NCBI GenBank assembly: GCA_017553445.1
Contig: JAFZMD010000023.1
Coordinates: 1 to 53,575 of the forward strand
Direction of reading: 5' to 3'
Source of the DNA: Methanobrevibacter sp.
GTDB lineage: Archaea > Methanobacteriota > Methanobacteria > Methanobacteriales > Methanobacteriaceae
DNA length: 53,575 nt
Shown: piece after piece, positions 1 to 10,090 of the stretch
Numbering within the stretch: the stretch's first letter is position 1
Layout of the letters: each line of letters starts with the position of its first letter
Notes under the pieces: model-generated
Told to the model about the DNA's origin: nothing
Seen by the model: only the letters and a program-made list of their open reading frames with translations
Database searches by the model: none
Position numbers and translations under genes: made by a program

Positions 1-1
1 A

Positions 2-277
2 GTTGTTCGTGCAGACAGACAACAAGCTTCACCTTTCGCAGCTATGGCTGCAGCAACTAGAATAGCTGATGATGCTAAAGAAAAAGGATTTGTTGGTTTA
101 CATATTAAAGTAAGAGCTCCTGGTGGAAACGGACCTAGAAGTCCTGGACCTGGTGCACAAGCTACTATCCGTGCTTTAGCAAGAGCTGGAATTAAAATAG
201 GTAAGATAGAAGATATCACTCCAATTCCTCACGACGGTACTGGAAGACCTGGTGGTAAAAGAGGAAGAAGAGTATAA
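2..277 (+). CDS. rps11: 30S ribosomal protein S11 (uS11), 5'-truncated by window edge
   Basis: Small-subunit ribosomal protein that binds 16S rRNA at the platform near the mRNA exit. The window opens inside the gene: the frame is open from base 2 (VVRADRQQ...), and the readable part, including the tail [11 protein letters not shown], matches the conserved C-terminal two thirds of archaeal S11, with the signature [17 protein letters not shown]. The initiation codon and N-terminus lie to the left. The ATG at 44 is an internal methionine, not the start. The stop is followed 15 bases later by rpoD, the usual archaeal order. Identity is certain; only the 5' end is missing. Confidence 0.96.
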   Translation, partial: VVRADRQQASPFAAMAAATRIADDAKEKGFVGLHIKVRAPGGNGPRSPGPGAQATIRALARAGIKIGKIEDITPIPHDGTGRPGGKRGRRV

Positions 278-292
278 GTGGAAGGGTTTAAT

Positions 293-1117
293 ATGGAGAT
301 AGAAATAAAAAGTCAAAGCGATGATGAAATTGTTTTCATTGTTCGTGATGCAGAAGTACCTTTTATGAATGCTATCAGAAGGACTGCAATGGTCAATGTT
401 CCTAAAATAGCTATTGAAGATGTGAATATTATTAAAAACGATTCAGCTATGTTTAATGAGGTACTTGCTCATAGGCTTGGTTTAACTCCTTTAGTTTCTG
501 ATTTGGATGCACTTGAAGGCTTATTATTGCCTGAAGATGACGGCTGGTTTGAACGCCAGGGCATTGCATTTAGTTTGAATGAAGTCGGACCTAAGGTAGT
601 TTATTCTAAGGATTTAATATCTTCAGACTCAAAAATTAAACCAGTATACGATACAATTCCTATTGTTAAACTTAAAAAAGATGAAGAGCTTATCGTTGAG
701 GCTTATGCAAAAGTAGGTTACGGTAAAAATCATGTAAAATGGATGCCGACTACTGTTTGTGCTTACAAACAATATCCTGAAATCACCTTTAATGATGAAG
801 TTGACATCGATTATGACTGCGCTGACGCATGTCCTAGAGGGGTCTTGAAATCAGATAAAAGGTCTAAAAAGATTAAAATATTGGATATTGAAAACTGTTC
901 TATGTGTAAAAGTTGTGTAAGGTCTTCTATCAATAGGGCTGCTGCAAACGGAGCTCCGGATAAAAGTTACATTAACGTAGGGTATCGTGAGAATGATTTC
1001 ATATTTAGAATCGAAACTGATGGATCAATGCCTCCTAAGGAAGTATTGTTAGTTGCTTGCGATAAATTAGGTGAAAAAGCAGATAAATTTATCAGTTTTA
1101 GTGAGAAGGAGGAGTAA
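293..1117 (+). CDS. rpoD: DNA-directed RNA polymerase subunit D (Rpo3), iron-sulfur type
   Basis: Archaeal counterpart of bacterial alpha and eukaryotic Rpb3; it pairs with subunit L and, with N and P, forms the assembly platform of RNA polymerase. About 274 residues. The N-terminal dimerisation motif VPFMNAIRRTA is clear. The inserted domain carries Cys176, Cys180, Cys202, Cys205 and Cys208, the ferredoxin-like pattern known to hold a [4Fe-4S] cluster in many methanogen D subunits. A GTG at 278 directly after rps11 could also start the frame, but the ATG at 293 gives the family's usual N-terminus (MEIEIKS) and has a GGAAGGG-like site upstream. It sits between rps11 and rpl18e in the ribosomal operon. 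Confidence 0.95.
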   Translation: MEIEIKSQSDDEIVFIVRDAEVPFMNAIRRTAMVNVPKIAIEDVNIIKNDSAMFNEVLAHRLGLTPLVSDLDALEGLLLPEDDGWFERQGIAFSLNEVGPKVVYSKDLISSDSKIKPVYDTIPIVKLKKDEELIVEAYAKVGYGKNHVKWMPTTVCAYKQYPEITFNDEVDIDYDCADACPRGVLKSDKRSKKIKILDIENCSMCKSCVRSSINRAAANGAPDKSYINVGYRENDFIFRIETDGSMPPKEVLLVACDKLGEKADKFISFSEKEE

Positions 1118-1120
1118 ATA

Positions 1121-1486
1121 ATGGTTAAGAAAATTATAAAAACTAATCCTAACCTTATTGAACTTATTAATAAACTTAATAAACAATCAAAAAGTGAAGA
1201 TGCAGCTATTTGGAAAGATGTTGCTAATAGACTTGGCAGGTCAAATAGAAGAACTGCAGAAGTAAATTTATCTAACATTAACAGACATGCTGTTGCAGAT
1301 GAAACTATTTTAGTACCTGGTAAAGTTTTATCTAATGGTGAATTAGACAAAAAAGTAAATGTTGTAGCATTACAATTCTCAGCTAAAGCACAGGAAAAAA
1401 TTGAAAGTGCAGGTGGAGAATGCATCTCAATTGATGAGATAATCGAAACTAATCCTAAAGGATCAAACATTAGGATCATTGAATAA
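1121..1486 (+). CDS. rpl18e: 50S ribosomal protein L18e (eL18)
   Basis: Archaeal/eukaryotic large-subunit protein, 121 residues, the normal archaeal length. The block IWKDVANRLGRSNRRTAEVN and the VPGKVLSNGELDKKVNVVAL core are typical of the family. A strong ribosome-binding site (GGAGG) overlaps the end of rpoD and the ATG lies three bases after the rpoD stop, so the two are probably translationally coupled. It is the third gene of the visible ribosomal operon. Confidence 0.94.
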   Translation: MVKKIIKTNPNLIELINKLNKQSKSEDAAIWKDVANRLGRSNRRTAEVNLSNINRHAVADETILVPGKVLSNGELDKKVNVVALQFSAKAQEKIESAGGECISIDEIIETNPKGSNIRIIE

Positions 1487-1502
1487 ATAGGGTGTGTTTA
1501 AG

Positions 1503-1928
1503 ATGATGATTATTGACGGAGAAGGATGCGTTTTAGGAAGATTAGCTAGTATTACTAGTAAAAATCTTTTAGAAGGCGAAGAAGTAGTAATTCTTAATGC
1601 TGAAAAGATTATGTTAACTGGAAACAGGGACTGGGCTTATGCTAAATACAAACAAAGAGTAGACAGGGCAAGTATTTCAAACCCTCGTGATTTAGGTCCT
1701 AAATATCCTAGAAGACCAGATGATATATTTAGAAGAACTGTAAGAGGAATGTTACCTTTCAAAAAATCAAAAGGTAAAGTTGCATACAAAGGTTTAAAAG
1801 CATTTGTCGGCGTACCTGCTGAATATGCTGATGCAGAACTCCAAGCAGTTCCTGAAGCAGAATACAAAGATCTTAAAAAAGGTATCGAATTAGGAGAAAT
1901 CTCCAAACTTTTAGGAGCTACCTTTTAG
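1503..1928 (+). CDS. rpl13: 50S ribosomal protein L13 (uL13)
   Basis: Universal large-subunit protein. The N-terminus [15 protein letters not shown] and the internal [20 protein letters not shown] block are diagnostic of the archaeal form. The frame could begin at a GTG at 1494, but that codon lies inside the likely ribosome-binding sequence GGTGTG. The adjacent ATGs at 1503 and 1506 fit better; I chose the first. It precedes rps9, a pairing conserved across archaea and bacteria. Confidence 0.94.
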   Translation: MMIIDGEGCVLGRLASITSKNLLEGEEVVILNAEKIMLTGNRDWAYAKYKQRVDRASISNPRDLGPKYPRRPDDIFRRTVRGMLPFKKSKGKVAYKGLKAFVGVPAEYADAELQAVPEAEYKDLKKGIELGEISKLLGATF

Positions 1929-1947
1929 ATAAAATGGATGTGTGATT

Positions 1948-2349
1948 ATGGTAAAAGTTATTCATACAAGTGGAAAACGTAAAACAGCTATTGCTCGTGG
2001 TACTGTTAGAGAAGGAACCGGTAAAGTTAGAATTAACAGAATTCCTTTAGAACTTTACTCCCCAGAGCTTGCTAATTTAAAATTACAAGAACCATTAAAA
2101 TTAGCTGGAGATTTAGCTAATGACGTGGACATCAACATCAATGTTGTTGGTGGAGGAGTAATGGGTCAAGCAGAAGCTGCACGTATGGTTATTGCAAAAG
2201 GACTTGTACAATGGTCACAAGATATGGATTTAAAAGAAAAATTCATTCACTACGACAGAACAATGTTAGTCGGTGACCCAAGACGTTCAGAACCTAAAAA
2301 ATACGGTGGTCCTGGAGCAAGAGCACGTAAACAAAAAAGTTACAGATAA
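1948..2349 (+). CDS. rps9: 30S ribosomal protein S9 (uS9)
   Basis: Universal small-subunit protein whose basic tail reaches the P-site tRNA. About 133 residues, with [12 protein letters not shown] at the N-terminus and the C-terminal [11 protein letters not shown] tail that is essentially invariant in the family. A GTG at 1942 would add two residues, but the ATG at 1948 gives the conserved [14 protein letters not shown] start. It lies 19 bases after rpl13, and a 50-base gap separates it from rpoN. Confidence 0.95.
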   Translation: MVKVIHTSGKRKTAIARGTVREGTGKVRINRIPLELYSPELANLKLQEPLKLAGDLANDVDININVVGGGVMGQAEAARMVIAKGLVQWSQDMDLKEKFIHYDRTMLVGDPRRSEPKKYGGPGARARKQKSYR

Positions 2350-2399
2350 TTTCATTCTGTACTTTTATATTTTATTAAAATTTATAAAAGATGATTTAA

Positions 2400-2570
2400 A
2401 TGATTCCTATAAGATGTTTAAGTTGTGGAAAACCGGTATCAGCTTACTTTGATGAATATAATCGTAGGTTAGCTGATGGTGAGAAATCTAAAGATATTTT
2501 AGATGATTTAGGTTTAACCAGATACTGTTGTAGAAGAATGTTGATTTCTCATGTGGAAACATGGGAGTAG
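2400..2570 (+). CDS. rpoN: DNA-directed RNA polymerase subunit N (Rpo10)
   Basis: A 56-residue zinc-binding polymerase subunit, homologous to eukaryotic Rpb10, that stabilises the D-L assembly platform. I read the frame directly from ATG 2400 to TAG 2570. It begins MIPIRCLSCGKP and ends near RYCCRRMLISHVE. The zinc ligands are the family's unusual set: Cys6 and Cys9 (CxxC) plus the adjacent pair Cys43-Cys44. Length and motifs match archaeal RpoN closely. It lies between rps9 and rpoK, the standard archaeal order. Confidence 0.96.
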   Translation: MIPIRCLSCGKPVSAYFDEYNRRLADGEKSKDILDDLGLTRYCCRRMLISHVETWE

Positions 2571-2644
2571 ATTTTACAGGTTGTAGGGATAATTGTTAAA
2601 AAATTACTCTTGGTAAAATAAAAACTTTATTGGAAGTAATATTC

Positions 2645-2836
2645 ATGGAAATGGAAGAATTAACAAGATTTGAACAAGCTAGACTTCTTGGAGCTAGAGC
2701 AATTCAAATATCTATGGGTGCTAAACCAAAAGTAGAACTTGGCGACTCCTTAGATCCTATTGATATTGCTTATAAAGAACTTAAAGAAGGAGTTTTACCA
2801 TTAGATGTTATTAAAAATGAAGACTTGAATAAATAG
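2645..2836 (+). CDS. rpoK: DNA-directed RNA polymerase subunit K (Rpo6)
   Basis: Homologue of eukaryotic Rpb6 and bacterial omega; it clamps the largest subunit during assembly. About 63 residues. The core [20 protein letters not shown] is diagnostic, followed by the [17 protein letters not shown]-terminal segment. An in-frame TTG at 2630 would extend it by five residues, but it overlaps the GGAAGT ribosome-binding sequence that serves the ATG at 2645. Downstream is an AT-rich 130-base gap before enolase. Confidence 0.93.
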   Translation: MEMEELTRFEQARLLGARAIQISMGAKPKVELGDSLDPIDIAYKELKEGVLPLDVIKNEDLNK

Positions 2837-2968
2837 TTAATCTATTTATTCTCATAAATTTATTTAAAAAAAATAAAAAATACCATAATAACTCTATAAA
2901 GAAACTTACTGATTTTTAAGGACTATAGGTTATGTGGTAATAAATCAACTGACACTGAGGTGTTATTT

Positions 2969-4213
2969 TTGGATAGTATAATAGAAGATGTCCAAGTTCG
3001 TAAAATTCTGGACAGCAGAGGAAACCCGACCGTTGAAGTGGATGTAACTACTTGGAACGGTTTTGGCAGGGCTGCTGCACCTAGCGGAGCGAGCACCGGT
3101 TCAAGAGAAGTGGTCTCATTTCCTGAAGGTGGCGTGGATGTTATTGTAAGTGAAGTGGAAGACTTTATTGCTTCTGAACTTATAGGTATGGATGCGAATG
3201 ACATCACTACTATCGACGAAGTATTAAGAGAAGTGGATGGAACCGAAAATTTATCAGCAATTGGCGGAAATACAACTGTAGCAGTTTCTATGGCTGTTGC
3301 TAAAGCGGCCGCAGCATCATCCAACATTCCATTATACAGGTACCTGGGAGGAAATTGGGTAAATGAGTTACCTTATCCTTTAGGCAATATGATGAATGGT
3401 GGAGCTCATGCAGGAATTAATGCGCCGGATATTCAGGAATTTTTGGTTGTTCCTATTGGAGCGGAAAACATTGTGGAAGCAATTTTTGCCAATGCTTCAG
3501 TCCACAAAAAATTAAAAGGCCTTATTCAATCCAAAGACTCCAATTTCACTGGTGGAAAAGGAGATGAAGGTGGATGGGTACCTAACATTACTAATGACAT
3601 TGCTTTGGAAATTCAAGCAAAGGCATGTGAAGAGATTGGTGATGAATTGGGTATTGAAATCAGACCTTCCTTGGATATGGCTGCTTCTGAATTATGGGAT
3701 TCAGAAAAGCAAAAATATGTTTATGCTCAAGACGGTATTGAAAGAGATACAGGAGAGCAGATTGAATTTGTAAAAGATATTATTGATACTTATAATATGT
3801 TTTATGTAGAAGATCCATTTGATGAATCTGATTTCGAAGGCTTTTCCCAATTGACTTCAAAAGTTGGTGATAAATGCCTTATTTGTGGTGACGATTTATT
3901 TGTTACAAACAAAGAACTATTATTGAGAGGCATTGAAATGAATGCCGCTAATGCAATCATCATAAAACCAAATCAGATCGGTTCATTATCTGAAACTTAT
4001 GCGACTGTTAAATTAGCTAAACAGCACAATATCGTTCCGGTAGTATCCCACAGATCTGGTGAAACGACAGATGAAACCATAGCCCATTTGGCTGTAGGTT
4101 TTGCTTCACCTATGATTAAAACTGGTGCAATCGGCGGTGAAAGGATAGCTAAATTAAACGAATTAATACGCATTGAAGAGGAACTCCCAAATCCTAAAAT
4201 GGGTCAATTCTAA
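2969..4213 (+). CDS. eno: Enolase (phosphopyruvate hydratase), TTG start
   Basis: Interconverts 2-phosphoglycerate and phosphoenolpyruvate in the cytoplasm; in methanogens it mainly serves gluconeogenesis. About 414 residues. Visible family landmarks are [15 protein letters not shown] at the N-terminus, the catalytic loop GASTGSRE, metal-binding EDPFDE, the catalytic lysine near residue 333 in IIKPNQIGS, and SHRSGET near residue 361. A GTG at 2960 is possible, but it lies within a strong GAGGTG ribosome-binding site six bases upstream of TTG 2969. TTG also yields the usual archaeal N-terminus (MDSIIEDV). Enolase within the rpoN-rpoK-rps2 cluster is a conserved archaeal arrangement. Confidence 0.95.
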   Translation: MDSIIEDVQVRKILDSRGNPTVEVDVTTWNGFGRAAAPSGASTGSREVVSFPEGGVDVIVSEVEDFIASELIGMDANDITTIDEVLREVDGTENLSAIGGNTTVAVSMAVAKAAAASSNIPLYRYLGGNWVNELPYPLGNMMNGGAHAGINAPDIQEFLVVPIGAENIVEAIFANASVHKKLKGLIQSKDSNFTGGKGDEGGWVPNITNDIALEIQAKACEEIGDELGIEIRPSLDMAASELWDSEKQKYVYAQDGIERDTGEQIEFVKDIIDTYNMFYVEDPFDESDFEGFSQLTSKVGDKCLICGDDLFVTNKELLLRGIEMNAANAIIIKPNQIGSLSETYATVKLAKQHNIVPVVSHRSGETTDETIAHLAVGFASPMIKTGAIGGERIAKLNELIRIEEELPNPKMGQF

Positions 4214-4231
4214 TAAATGGAGAGTTATGCA

Positions 4232-4426
4232 ATGTCAAAAATAACTATTGATTATTCAAAATGCAGAGGAGACGACTGCGCTGAATGTGCTGATGTCTGT
4301 CCTATGGAAGTTTTAGTTCTCAAAGGAGATAAAATAGAAATAGTTGACCCTGATGAATGCAGCTATTGTGAAGTATGTATGGACGTATGTCCTGAAGAAT
4401 GTGTAAAAATTGAAGATGACTTTTAA
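4232..4426 (+). CDS. Small 2[4Fe-4S] ferredoxin
   Basis: A 64-residue cytoplasmic electron carrier with two ferredoxin motifs. The second (Cys43, 46, 49, 53, then Pro) is the classical CxxCxxCxxxCP. The first (Cys11, 16, 19, 23, then Pro) has four residues, not two, between its first two cysteines, which may alter that cluster's environment. The chain is strongly acidic. ATG 4217 is in frame but precedes the GGAGAG ribosome-binding site, so ATG 4232 is the better start. It sits between enolase and rps2; its redox partner cannot be told from the sequence. Confidence 0.9.
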   Translation: MSKITIDYSKCRGDDCAECADVCPMEVLVLKGDKIEIVDPDECSYCEVCMDVCPEECVKIEDDF

Positions 4427-4448
4427 ATAAACAACGGAGATATTTAAT

Positions 4449-5048
4449 ATGACAAATGAATTATTAATCGAATTAGACAGTTACTTAGCAGCTGGTTTAC
4501 ACATCGGAACCCAGCAAAAAACTAGCGACATGGAAAAATACATATTCAGAGTAAGATCTGACGGTTTATATGTATTGGATATTCAAAAAACTGATGAAAG
4601 AATCAGACAAATCGCAAAATTATTAGCAAAATACGACCCTGATGACATTTTAGTAGTAGCAACCAGACAATACGGTCAAGCTCCTGTTAAAAAATTCGGT
4701 GAAATTACCGGTGCAAAAACTATTCCTGGAAGATTCATCCCTGGAACTTTAACCAATCCTAATTATGCTAAATTCATCGAACCAAAAATCATTGTTGTAA
4801 CTGACCCAAGATCAGATGCACAAGCAGTTCTTGAATCAAAACAAAATGGAATTCCAGTTATTGCATTATGTGATACTGAAAACTTACTCAGTTTTGTTGA
4901 TATTGCTGTTCCTGTAAACAACAAAGGTAGAAAAGCTATTGCTTTAGTTTACTGGTTACTTGCAAGACAAATCTTAAGAGAAAGAGGAGAAATTCCTGAA
5001 GATGGAGACTTAGATATCGAAGCAACCGATTTCGAACTTAAATTTTAA
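4449..5048 (+). CDS. rps2: 30S ribosomal protein S2 (uS2)
   Basis: Small-subunit protein, 199 residues, the short archaeal form that lacks bacterial extensions. [13 protein letters not shown] near the N-terminus, the [12 protein letters not shown] block and [16 protein letters not shown] are characteristic of archaeal S2. A GGAG element lies about 12 bases upstream of the ATG. It is the last ribosomal protein of the cluster and is followed nine bases later by the MEMO-family gene. Confidence 0.95.
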   Translation: MTNELLIELDSYLAAGLHIGTQQKTSDMEKYIFRVRSDGLYVLDIQKTDERIRQIAKLLAKYDPDDILVVATRQYGQAPVKKFGEITGAKTIPGRFIPGTLTNPNYAKFIEPKIIVVTDPRSDAQAVLESKQNGIPVIALCDTENLLSFVDIAVPVNNKGRKAIALVYWLLARQILRERGEIPEDGDLDIEATDFELKF

Positions 5049-5057
5049 GTGAATTGA

Positions 5058-5906
5058 ATGATAAGAAAACCTGCTGTTGCTGGAACTTTTTATCCAGATA
5101 ATCCGGAATTGCTTAAAAAGACAATAGAAGATTGTTTTAAACATAAGTTTGGTGTTGGATTCATTCCGGAATTGAAAGATTTTGATGGAACAGATTATCC
5201 CATCAATGTTATGGTTCCTCATGCAGGTTATATATATTCTGGTCCGGTAGCTTCTCACAGCTATTGCCAGATAGTTCAAAACGGTTTTCCTGAAGTTTTT
5301 ATTATATTAAGTCCTAATCATACTGGTTATGGTAGTGAAATTTCAGTTTTTAATGAAGGAGAATGGATTACTCCCTTAGGAAACATTAAAATTGATGAAG
5401 AATTTGCTAATTCGATTATTTCATGTTCAGATGTGGCATCACCAGATTTTGATGCCCACTTATTTGAACATTCGATTGAAGTGCAGCTTCCTTTTTTACA
5501 ATATTTCAGCAATGATTTTGCTATTGTTCCTATTGTTATGGGTTCCCAGTCTTTTTCCGCTTCCTCAGATCTTGCAAAAGCAATATTTGATGCTGCTGAA
5601 AAATTAAATAAGTCCTATTGTGTTATTGCAAGCACGGATTTATCTCATTTCAATAACCAAGAAAAAGCAAATACTGTTGACGGCTTTGTTCTGGAAGACA
5701 TTATACATATGAATGAGTTCAAGCTTTATGAAGAAGTTATTCAGTATAATATAACCATGTGTGGTTATGGTCCTGTCATGACTGCAATCGCCCTTTCCAA
5801 AATGTGCGATAAGCATAACTGTGAAATTTTAGAATATAAAACGAGCGGTGATGTAACGGGGGATCTGACTTCAGTTGTAGGTTATGCTTCAGGTATTTTT
5901 AAATAG
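5058..5906 (+). CDS. MEMO1 family protein (AmmeMemoRadiSam component B-like)
   Basis: Member of the conserved MEMO family, whose fold resembles class III extradiol dioxygenases; biochemical role unsettled. About 282 residues. Diagnostic segments are RKPAVAGTFYP at the N-terminus, the metal-site regions VPHAGYIYSGPVASHSY, LSPNHTG and EHSIEVQLPFLQYF, and STDLSHF near residue 195. In archaea this gene is regularly found between rps2 and the mevalonate kinase gene, as here, with gaps of nine and eight bases, so it is probably cotranscribed with both. Confidence 0.92.
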   Translation: MIRKPAVAGTFYPDNPELLKKTIEDCFKHKFGVGFIPELKDFDGTDYPINVMVPHAGYIYSGPVASHSYCQIVQNGFPEVFIILSPNHTGYGSEISVFNEGEWITPLGNIKIDEEFANSIISCSDVASPDFDAHLFEHSIEVQLPFLQYFSNDFAIVPIVMGSQSFSASSDLAKAIFDAAEKLNKSYCVIASTDLSHFNNQEKANTVDGFVLEDIIHMNEFKLYEEVIQYNITMCGYGPVMTAIALSKMCDKHNCEILEYKTSGDVTGDLTSVVGYASGIFK

Positions 5907-5914
5907 GTGTCATT

Positions 5915-6877
5915 ATGAAAGCTATGGCTTCTGCTCCGGCAAAAATGATTTTATTTGGGGAACATTCTGTTGTTTATGGTGAACCTGCTATCGCTGGTGC
6001 AGTCAATAAAAGGGCGTATGTGGAAATTAAAAAATCATATACTGATAAGTCTATTTTGAAATCTTATGATTTAAATTTCGAAGTTGAGCTTGACACCAGG
6101 CGTAAAACCTATACTTTAAGAAAAGGAAAACCAGGTATTATTAGATATATTTTAGAGGCTTTTCATAGAGTTCACGATCATAGTCCAATTGTAATGACTT
6201 TGTCTTCTGAAATACCAATCGGTTCCGGATTGGGTTCTTCTGCAGCCGTTACCGTTGCAACTCTTGCGGCATTATACAGATATCATAACATTCGTTTTAA
6301 CAAGAAATCTCTTGCCCATGATGCACATATGGTTGAGCAGGCTGTTCAGGGTGTTGCATCTCCACTTGATACTTTGGTATCAACATATGGTGGACTTGTT
6401 TATTTATCACGTAATAAAACTTTTGAACCATTTAAAGTTAGTTTTAACGCACCTTTTGTTGTAGGTTATACTAATAAACATGGAAATACGGGTAAAATGG
6501 TCAAGGATGTTAGATCTCTTAAAAATAGAAATTCAAAAATTATAAATCCTGTTATCACGGCTATGGGAAATTTAACGAATTATGGTAAACAGGCCATTTT
6601 GAAAAAGGATTATAACCGTATAGGTGAGTTGATGAATATTAACCACGGTTTTTTAGATGTTTTAGGAGTTAACACTGTTGAATTATCCCGTATGGTTTAT
6701 ACTGCCAGAGAATGCGGTGCAATAGGTTCTAAAATCACTGGTGCCGGTGGCGGAGGAAGTATCATTGCACTCTGTCCTGGAAAATCAAAAGAGGTTGCAG
6801 AGGGCATTGCCAAGGAAGATAATATATTAAAAGTCAATTTTACTAAACGTGGGGTCTCTTCTAGGGTTCGAATGTGA
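5915..6877 (+). CDS. mvk: Mevalonate kinase
   Basis: GHMP-family kinase that phosphorylates mevalonate with ATP, the first phosphorylation of the route to isoprenoid lipids. About 320 residues. Visible motifs are APAKMILFGEHSVVYGEPAI (substrate site), the P-loop-like IPIGSGLGSSAAVTVATLAA, and motif 3 GAIGSKITGAGGGGSIIALC near the C-terminus. A GGTG site lies five bases upstream of ATG 5915; another ATG at 5924 is less likely. Its stop overlaps the reading frame of the next kinase, so the pair is probably coupled. Confidence 0.95.
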   Translation: MKAMASAPAKMILFGEHSVVYGEPAIAGAVNKRAYVEIKKSYTDKSILKSYDLNFEVELDTRRKTYTLRKGKPGIIRYILEAFHRVHDHSPIVMTLSSEIPIGSGLGSSAAVTVATLAALYRYHNIRFNKKSLAHDAHMVEQAVQGVASPLDTLVSTYGGLVYLSRNKTFEPFKVSFNAPFVVGYTNKHGNTGKMVKDVRSLKNRNSKIINPVITAMGNLTNYGKQAILKKDYNRIGELMNINHGFLDVLGVNTVELSRMVYTARECGAIGSKITGAGGGGSIIALCPGKSKEVAEGIAKEDNILKVNFTKRGVSSRVRM

Positions 6878-6882
6878 TTTTC

Positions 6883-7680
6883 ATGATTATTTTAAAGATT
6901 GGTGGCAGCATTTTAACAAATAAGGATGCACCTGAAAGTGAAATCGATTCTCAAAACTTAAAAAGAATCGCATCAGAGATAAAGAAATCTCTGGACAACT
7001 CTTCAAAGGAATTGATTATTGTTCACGGCGCAGGCTCTTTTGGCCATCCTCCTGCAAAAAAATATAAGATAGGTCAGGATTTTGATGAAAGCGAATATCC
7101 TCAAAAAAGATTAGGTTTTTGTGAAATTCAAAATGCAGTTAAAAAATTGAACATGCTGATTTGTGAAGAGTTTATCTCTCAGGGGGTGCCGGTTATTGCA
7201 ATTCCTGCTTCTTCTTTTATAACTGCAACTTCAAAAAGAATTACAGAGGGCAATTTGGATACTTTTAAAAACTATTTGTCTAAAGGATTCATTCCTGTAA
7301 TTTATGGGGATGTTGTTTTAGATACTGAATTGGAATTCTGCGTTATTTCAGGAGATCAAATTATCCAATATTTGGCAAGCAATCTAAACCCACAGAAGGT
7401 TATTTTGGGTACTGATGTGGATGGAGTTTACAATAAGAATCCAAAAACACATGACGATGCAGTTTTTTATGAAAAATTCACATCAATTGAAGATTTGGAC
7501 GCCTTGGAAGGAACCACAAATGTCGATGTAACCGGCGGTATGGTTGGAAAGATTAAGGAACTTTTATATTTAGCGGATTTGGGAATCGAATCTAAAATAA
7601 TAAATGCGGAAATTGAAGATAATATTTATAAAGTTTTAGAAAATGATGATGTTAGGGGAACTGTTATTTCAAGGAGTTAA
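6883..7680 (+). CDS. ipk: Isopentenyl phosphate kinase
   Basis: Amino-acid-kinase-fold enzyme that phosphorylates isopentenyl phosphate to isopentenyl diphosphate, the step that defines the archaeal variants of the mevalonate pathway. About 265 residues. [15 protein letters not shown] at the N-terminus and [16 protein letters not shown], carrying the family's catalytic histidine, identify it. [15 protein letters not shown] and [14 protein letters not shown] complete the nucleotide and substrate sites. The frame could begin at GTG 6874, overlapping the mvk stop; ATG 6883 gives the normal N-terminus. Next comes the IPP isomerase, two bases after the stop. Confidence 0.94.
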   Translation: MIILKIGGSILTNKDAPESEIDSQNLKRIASEIKKSLDNSSKELIIVHGAGSFGHPPAKKYKIGQDFDESEYPQKRLGFCEIQNAVKKLNMLICEEFISQGVPVIAIPASSFITATSKRITEGNLDTFKNYLSKGFIPVIYGDVVLDTELEFCVISGDQIIQYLASNLNPQKVILGTDVDGVYNKNPKTHDDAVFYEKFTSIEDLDALEGTTNVDVTGGMVGKIKELLYLADLGIESKIINAEIEDNIYKVLENDDVRGTVISRS

Positions 7681-7682
7681 AC

Positions 7683-8729
7683 ATGATTTCTGATAGAAAA
7701 TTAGAGCATTTATTAATTTGTAAAAATTATGATGTTGAATTTAAGGATAAGACTACAGGTTTTGAAGATATTGAATTGATACATAATGCTCTTCCTGAAG
7801 TTGATAAAAATGAAATTGATTTGTCCACATCTGTTTTTGGTAAAAAATTAGATTCTCCTTTATTTATAACAGCAATTACTGGGGGCCACCCTGCTGCAAA
7901 AGAAGTTAATAAACAACTGGCAATTGCTGCAGAGCATAATAAAATTGCTTTAGGTGTCGGCTCTCAAAGGGCGGCATGTGAACATCCTGAGCTGGCAGAC
8001 ACTTATTCTGTTGTGCGTGAAAATGCTCCTGACTGTTTGCTGGTTGGAAATATCGGTGCGCCACAGTTAAATTTAGCCAATAAGGCAGTTGAGATTTTAG
8101 ATGCGGATATTTTAGCTATTCATCTAAATCCTCTTCAAGAATCCATTCAGCCTGAAGGCGATTTAGATGCAAGAGGATATCTTGAACTGATTTCTAAAAT
8201 CACTGATCTGGTTGATATTCCGGTAATGGCAAAAGAAACGGGCTGCGGAATATCAGCTGAAACGGCTAAGCAATTGGCCGATGCCGGAATCAGTTTTATC
8301 GATGTTGAAGGTGCAGGCGGAACTAGCTGGGCCGCTGTTGAAACATACCGCTCAGAAGACAGATATTACGGTGAATTGTTCTGGGACTGGGGAATTCCAA
8401 CTGCCATTTCAACTGCCGAAGTTGTAAATGCTGTTGATGTTCCAGTTATTTCATCCGGAGGCATAAGAACAGGCCTTGAAGCCGCTAAAGCCATTGCTCT
8501 TGGAGCAGACAGTGTAGGTATGGCATTACCATTTCTAAAAAAATCAATTTCACAAGAAGACTTAAATCAATTTATCAATAAATTTAACGATTCTTTAAGA
8601 ATAGCCATGTTTTTAGTTGGAGCAAACAATATTGAGGAATTAAAACAGTCAAAATTAGTTATTGGCGGAAAAACAAAACAATGGCTTGAAGATAGAGGAA
8701 TTAACACAAGTAATTATTCAAGGAGATAG
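7683..8729 (+). CDS. fni: Type 2 isopentenyl-diphosphate delta-isomerase
   Basis: FMN-dependent enzyme that interconverts IPP and DMAPP, supplying the primer for prenyl chain synthesis. About 348 residues in a TIM barrel. Landmarks are [50 protein letters not shown] and [13 protein letters not shown], followed by the FMN phosphate site [16 protein letters not shown]. It directly follows ipk and its last codons contain the ribosome-binding site of the RNase J gene. Confidence 0.95.
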   Translation: MISDRKLEHLLICKNYDVEFKDKTTGFEDIELIHNALPEVDKNEIDLSTSVFGKKLDSPLFITAITGGHPAAKEVNKQLAIAAEHNKIALGVGSQRAACEHPELADTYSVVRENAPDCLLVGNIGAPQLNLANKAVEILDADILAIHLNPLQESIQPEGDLDARGYLELISKITDLVDIPVMAKETGCGISAETAKQLADAGISFIDVEGAGGTSWAAVETYRSEDRYYGELFWDWGIPTAISTAEVVNAVDVPVISSGGIRTGLEAAKAIALGADSVGMALPFLKKSISQEDLNQFINKFNDSLRIAMFLVGANNIEELKQSKLVIGGKTKQWLEDRGINTSNYSRR

Positions 8730-8736
8730 GAAACAT

Positions 8737-10080
8737 ATGAGCGTTGAAGTAATCGCAATAGGAGGATATCAGGAAGTCGGTAAGAACATGACTGCTGTCA
8801 AGATAGGTGAAGATGTTATTATTTTTGATATGGGTATTCATCTTGACAGGATTAGTATGCATGAAGATACGGATATTGACAGAATGCATAGCCTAGATTT
8901 AATTGAAAGGGGAGTTATTCCTGATGATACCTTAATGAAAGACGTAGACGGTAAGGTAAAAGGAATAGTATTCTCGCACGGTCACTTGGACCATATTGGG
9001 GCTGTAGCAAAGTTGGCTCACAGATATGATGCGCCATTAATTGGAACACCTTATACAGCTGCATTGATTGAAAAACAAATAAAAGGAGAACGCAAATTCA
9101 AAGTAAACAATCCGATTAAGGTTTTAAATCCCGGCGGAAAAATCAAGCTTTCAAAAAACATTACTTTGGAATTCGTCCAGTCAACTCACAGTATACCTCA
9201 GGCAGTATTTCCAGTATTGCATACTCCAGAGGGTATTATTGTTTATGCATTGGATTTTAAATTTGATAATCACCAAAAAGTATCTCCGCCACCTGATTAT
9301 AGGAGATTAAAGGAATTGGGTAGGAAAGGAGTGCTTGTTCTTATAGTAGAAACTACAAATGCCAAGAATTACGGTGAAGTAAAGACACATTCCGAACGTA
9401 TTGCCCGCAACATCCTGGAGGATGTGATGAGAGGGCCTCTGCATGAAAAGACAGGTATGATTGTTACCACATTTTCATCACATGTAGAAAGGGTCCAGGC
9501 AATTGCAGACATCGCTAAAAAGTCCCACAGGGAAATATTTTTCCTTGGAAGGTCAATGGAGCGTTTCTGTGGAATAGCACAAAAACATGGAATTCTGAAG
9601 TTACCGAAAAATGCCAGTATCTACGGCAGTCCTAAAGCAGTCAACAGAGCTTTGATGGAAGCTGATGAAGCTCGTGACAAGTATTTGCTTGTAACAACAG
9701 GTCACCAGGGTGAACCTGATGCATTGTTGCCTAGAATAGCCAGCGGAAGGACTCCATTCAATATAAAACCTGGTGATAATGTTATTATTTCAGCACCGAT
9801 CATTCCAAACCCGACCAATGCTGCAAACAGACATATCATGGAAAGAAGATTGCAGTCAAAAGGTGCTAGAATTTATCCTAATGCTCACGTTTCAGGGCAT
9901 GCGGGAAGAGAAGATCACAGAGAATTTTTACGTATGTTAAAACCGCAGCATATTATTCCTGCACACGGGGATTTATCAATGCTTTCAGCTTATGGAGAAT
10001 TGGCTGAAGAGGAAGGTTATAGAATAGGTTATGATGTTCATATCTTAAGAAATTCTCAAGCGCAAGTTTTTAAAAATTAG
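8737..10080 (+). CDS. rnj: Ribonuclease J (archaeal aRNase J)
   Basis: Metallo-beta-lactamase/beta-CASP nuclease for RNA processing and 5'-3' decay in the cytoplasm. About 447 residues. The zinc-binding HGHLDH motif is at residues 81-86. The beta-CASP part includes [27 protein letters not shown] and TTGHQGEP, and the C-terminal [20 protein letters not shown] with IPAHGD. The open frame extends upstream into fni, but the AGGAGAT site at 8721 and the ATG at 8737 fix the start. An RNA nuclease inside an isoprenoid operon is unexpected functionally but recurs in related methanogens (from memory, not checked). Confidence 0.94.
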   Translation: MSVEVIAIGGYQEVGKNMTAVKIGEDVIIFDMGIHLDRISMHEDTDIDRMHSLDLIERGVIPDDTLMKDVDGKVKGIVFSHGHLDHIGAVAKLAHRYDAPLIGTPYTAALIEKQIKGERKFKVNNPIKVLNPGGKIKLSKNITLEFVQSTHSIPQAVFPVLHTPEGIIVYALDFKFDNHQKVSPPPDYRRLKELGRKGVLVLIVETTNAKNYGEVKTHSERIARNILEDVMRGPLHEKTGMIVTTFSSHVERVQAIADIAKKSHREIFFLGRSMERFCGIAQKHGILKLPKNASIYGSPKAVNRALMEADEARDKYLLVTTGHQGEPDALLPRIASGRTPFNIKPGDNVIISAPIIPNPTNAANRHIMERRLQSKGARIYPNAHVSGHAGREDHREFLRMLKPQHIIPAHGDLSMLSAYGELAEEEGYRIGYDVHILRNSQAQVFKN

Positions 10081-10090
10081 GAGAGATAAT

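Noticed and set aside
2571..2644. Possible tRNA or small RNA between rpoN and rpoK
   Set aside because: The stretch is AT-rich with no cloverleaf, no GGTTCRA box and no stable stem.
8662..8736. Upstream extension of RNase J into fni
   Set aside because: The extension has no family similarity, and the AGGAGAT site with ATG 8737 gives the normal N-terminus.
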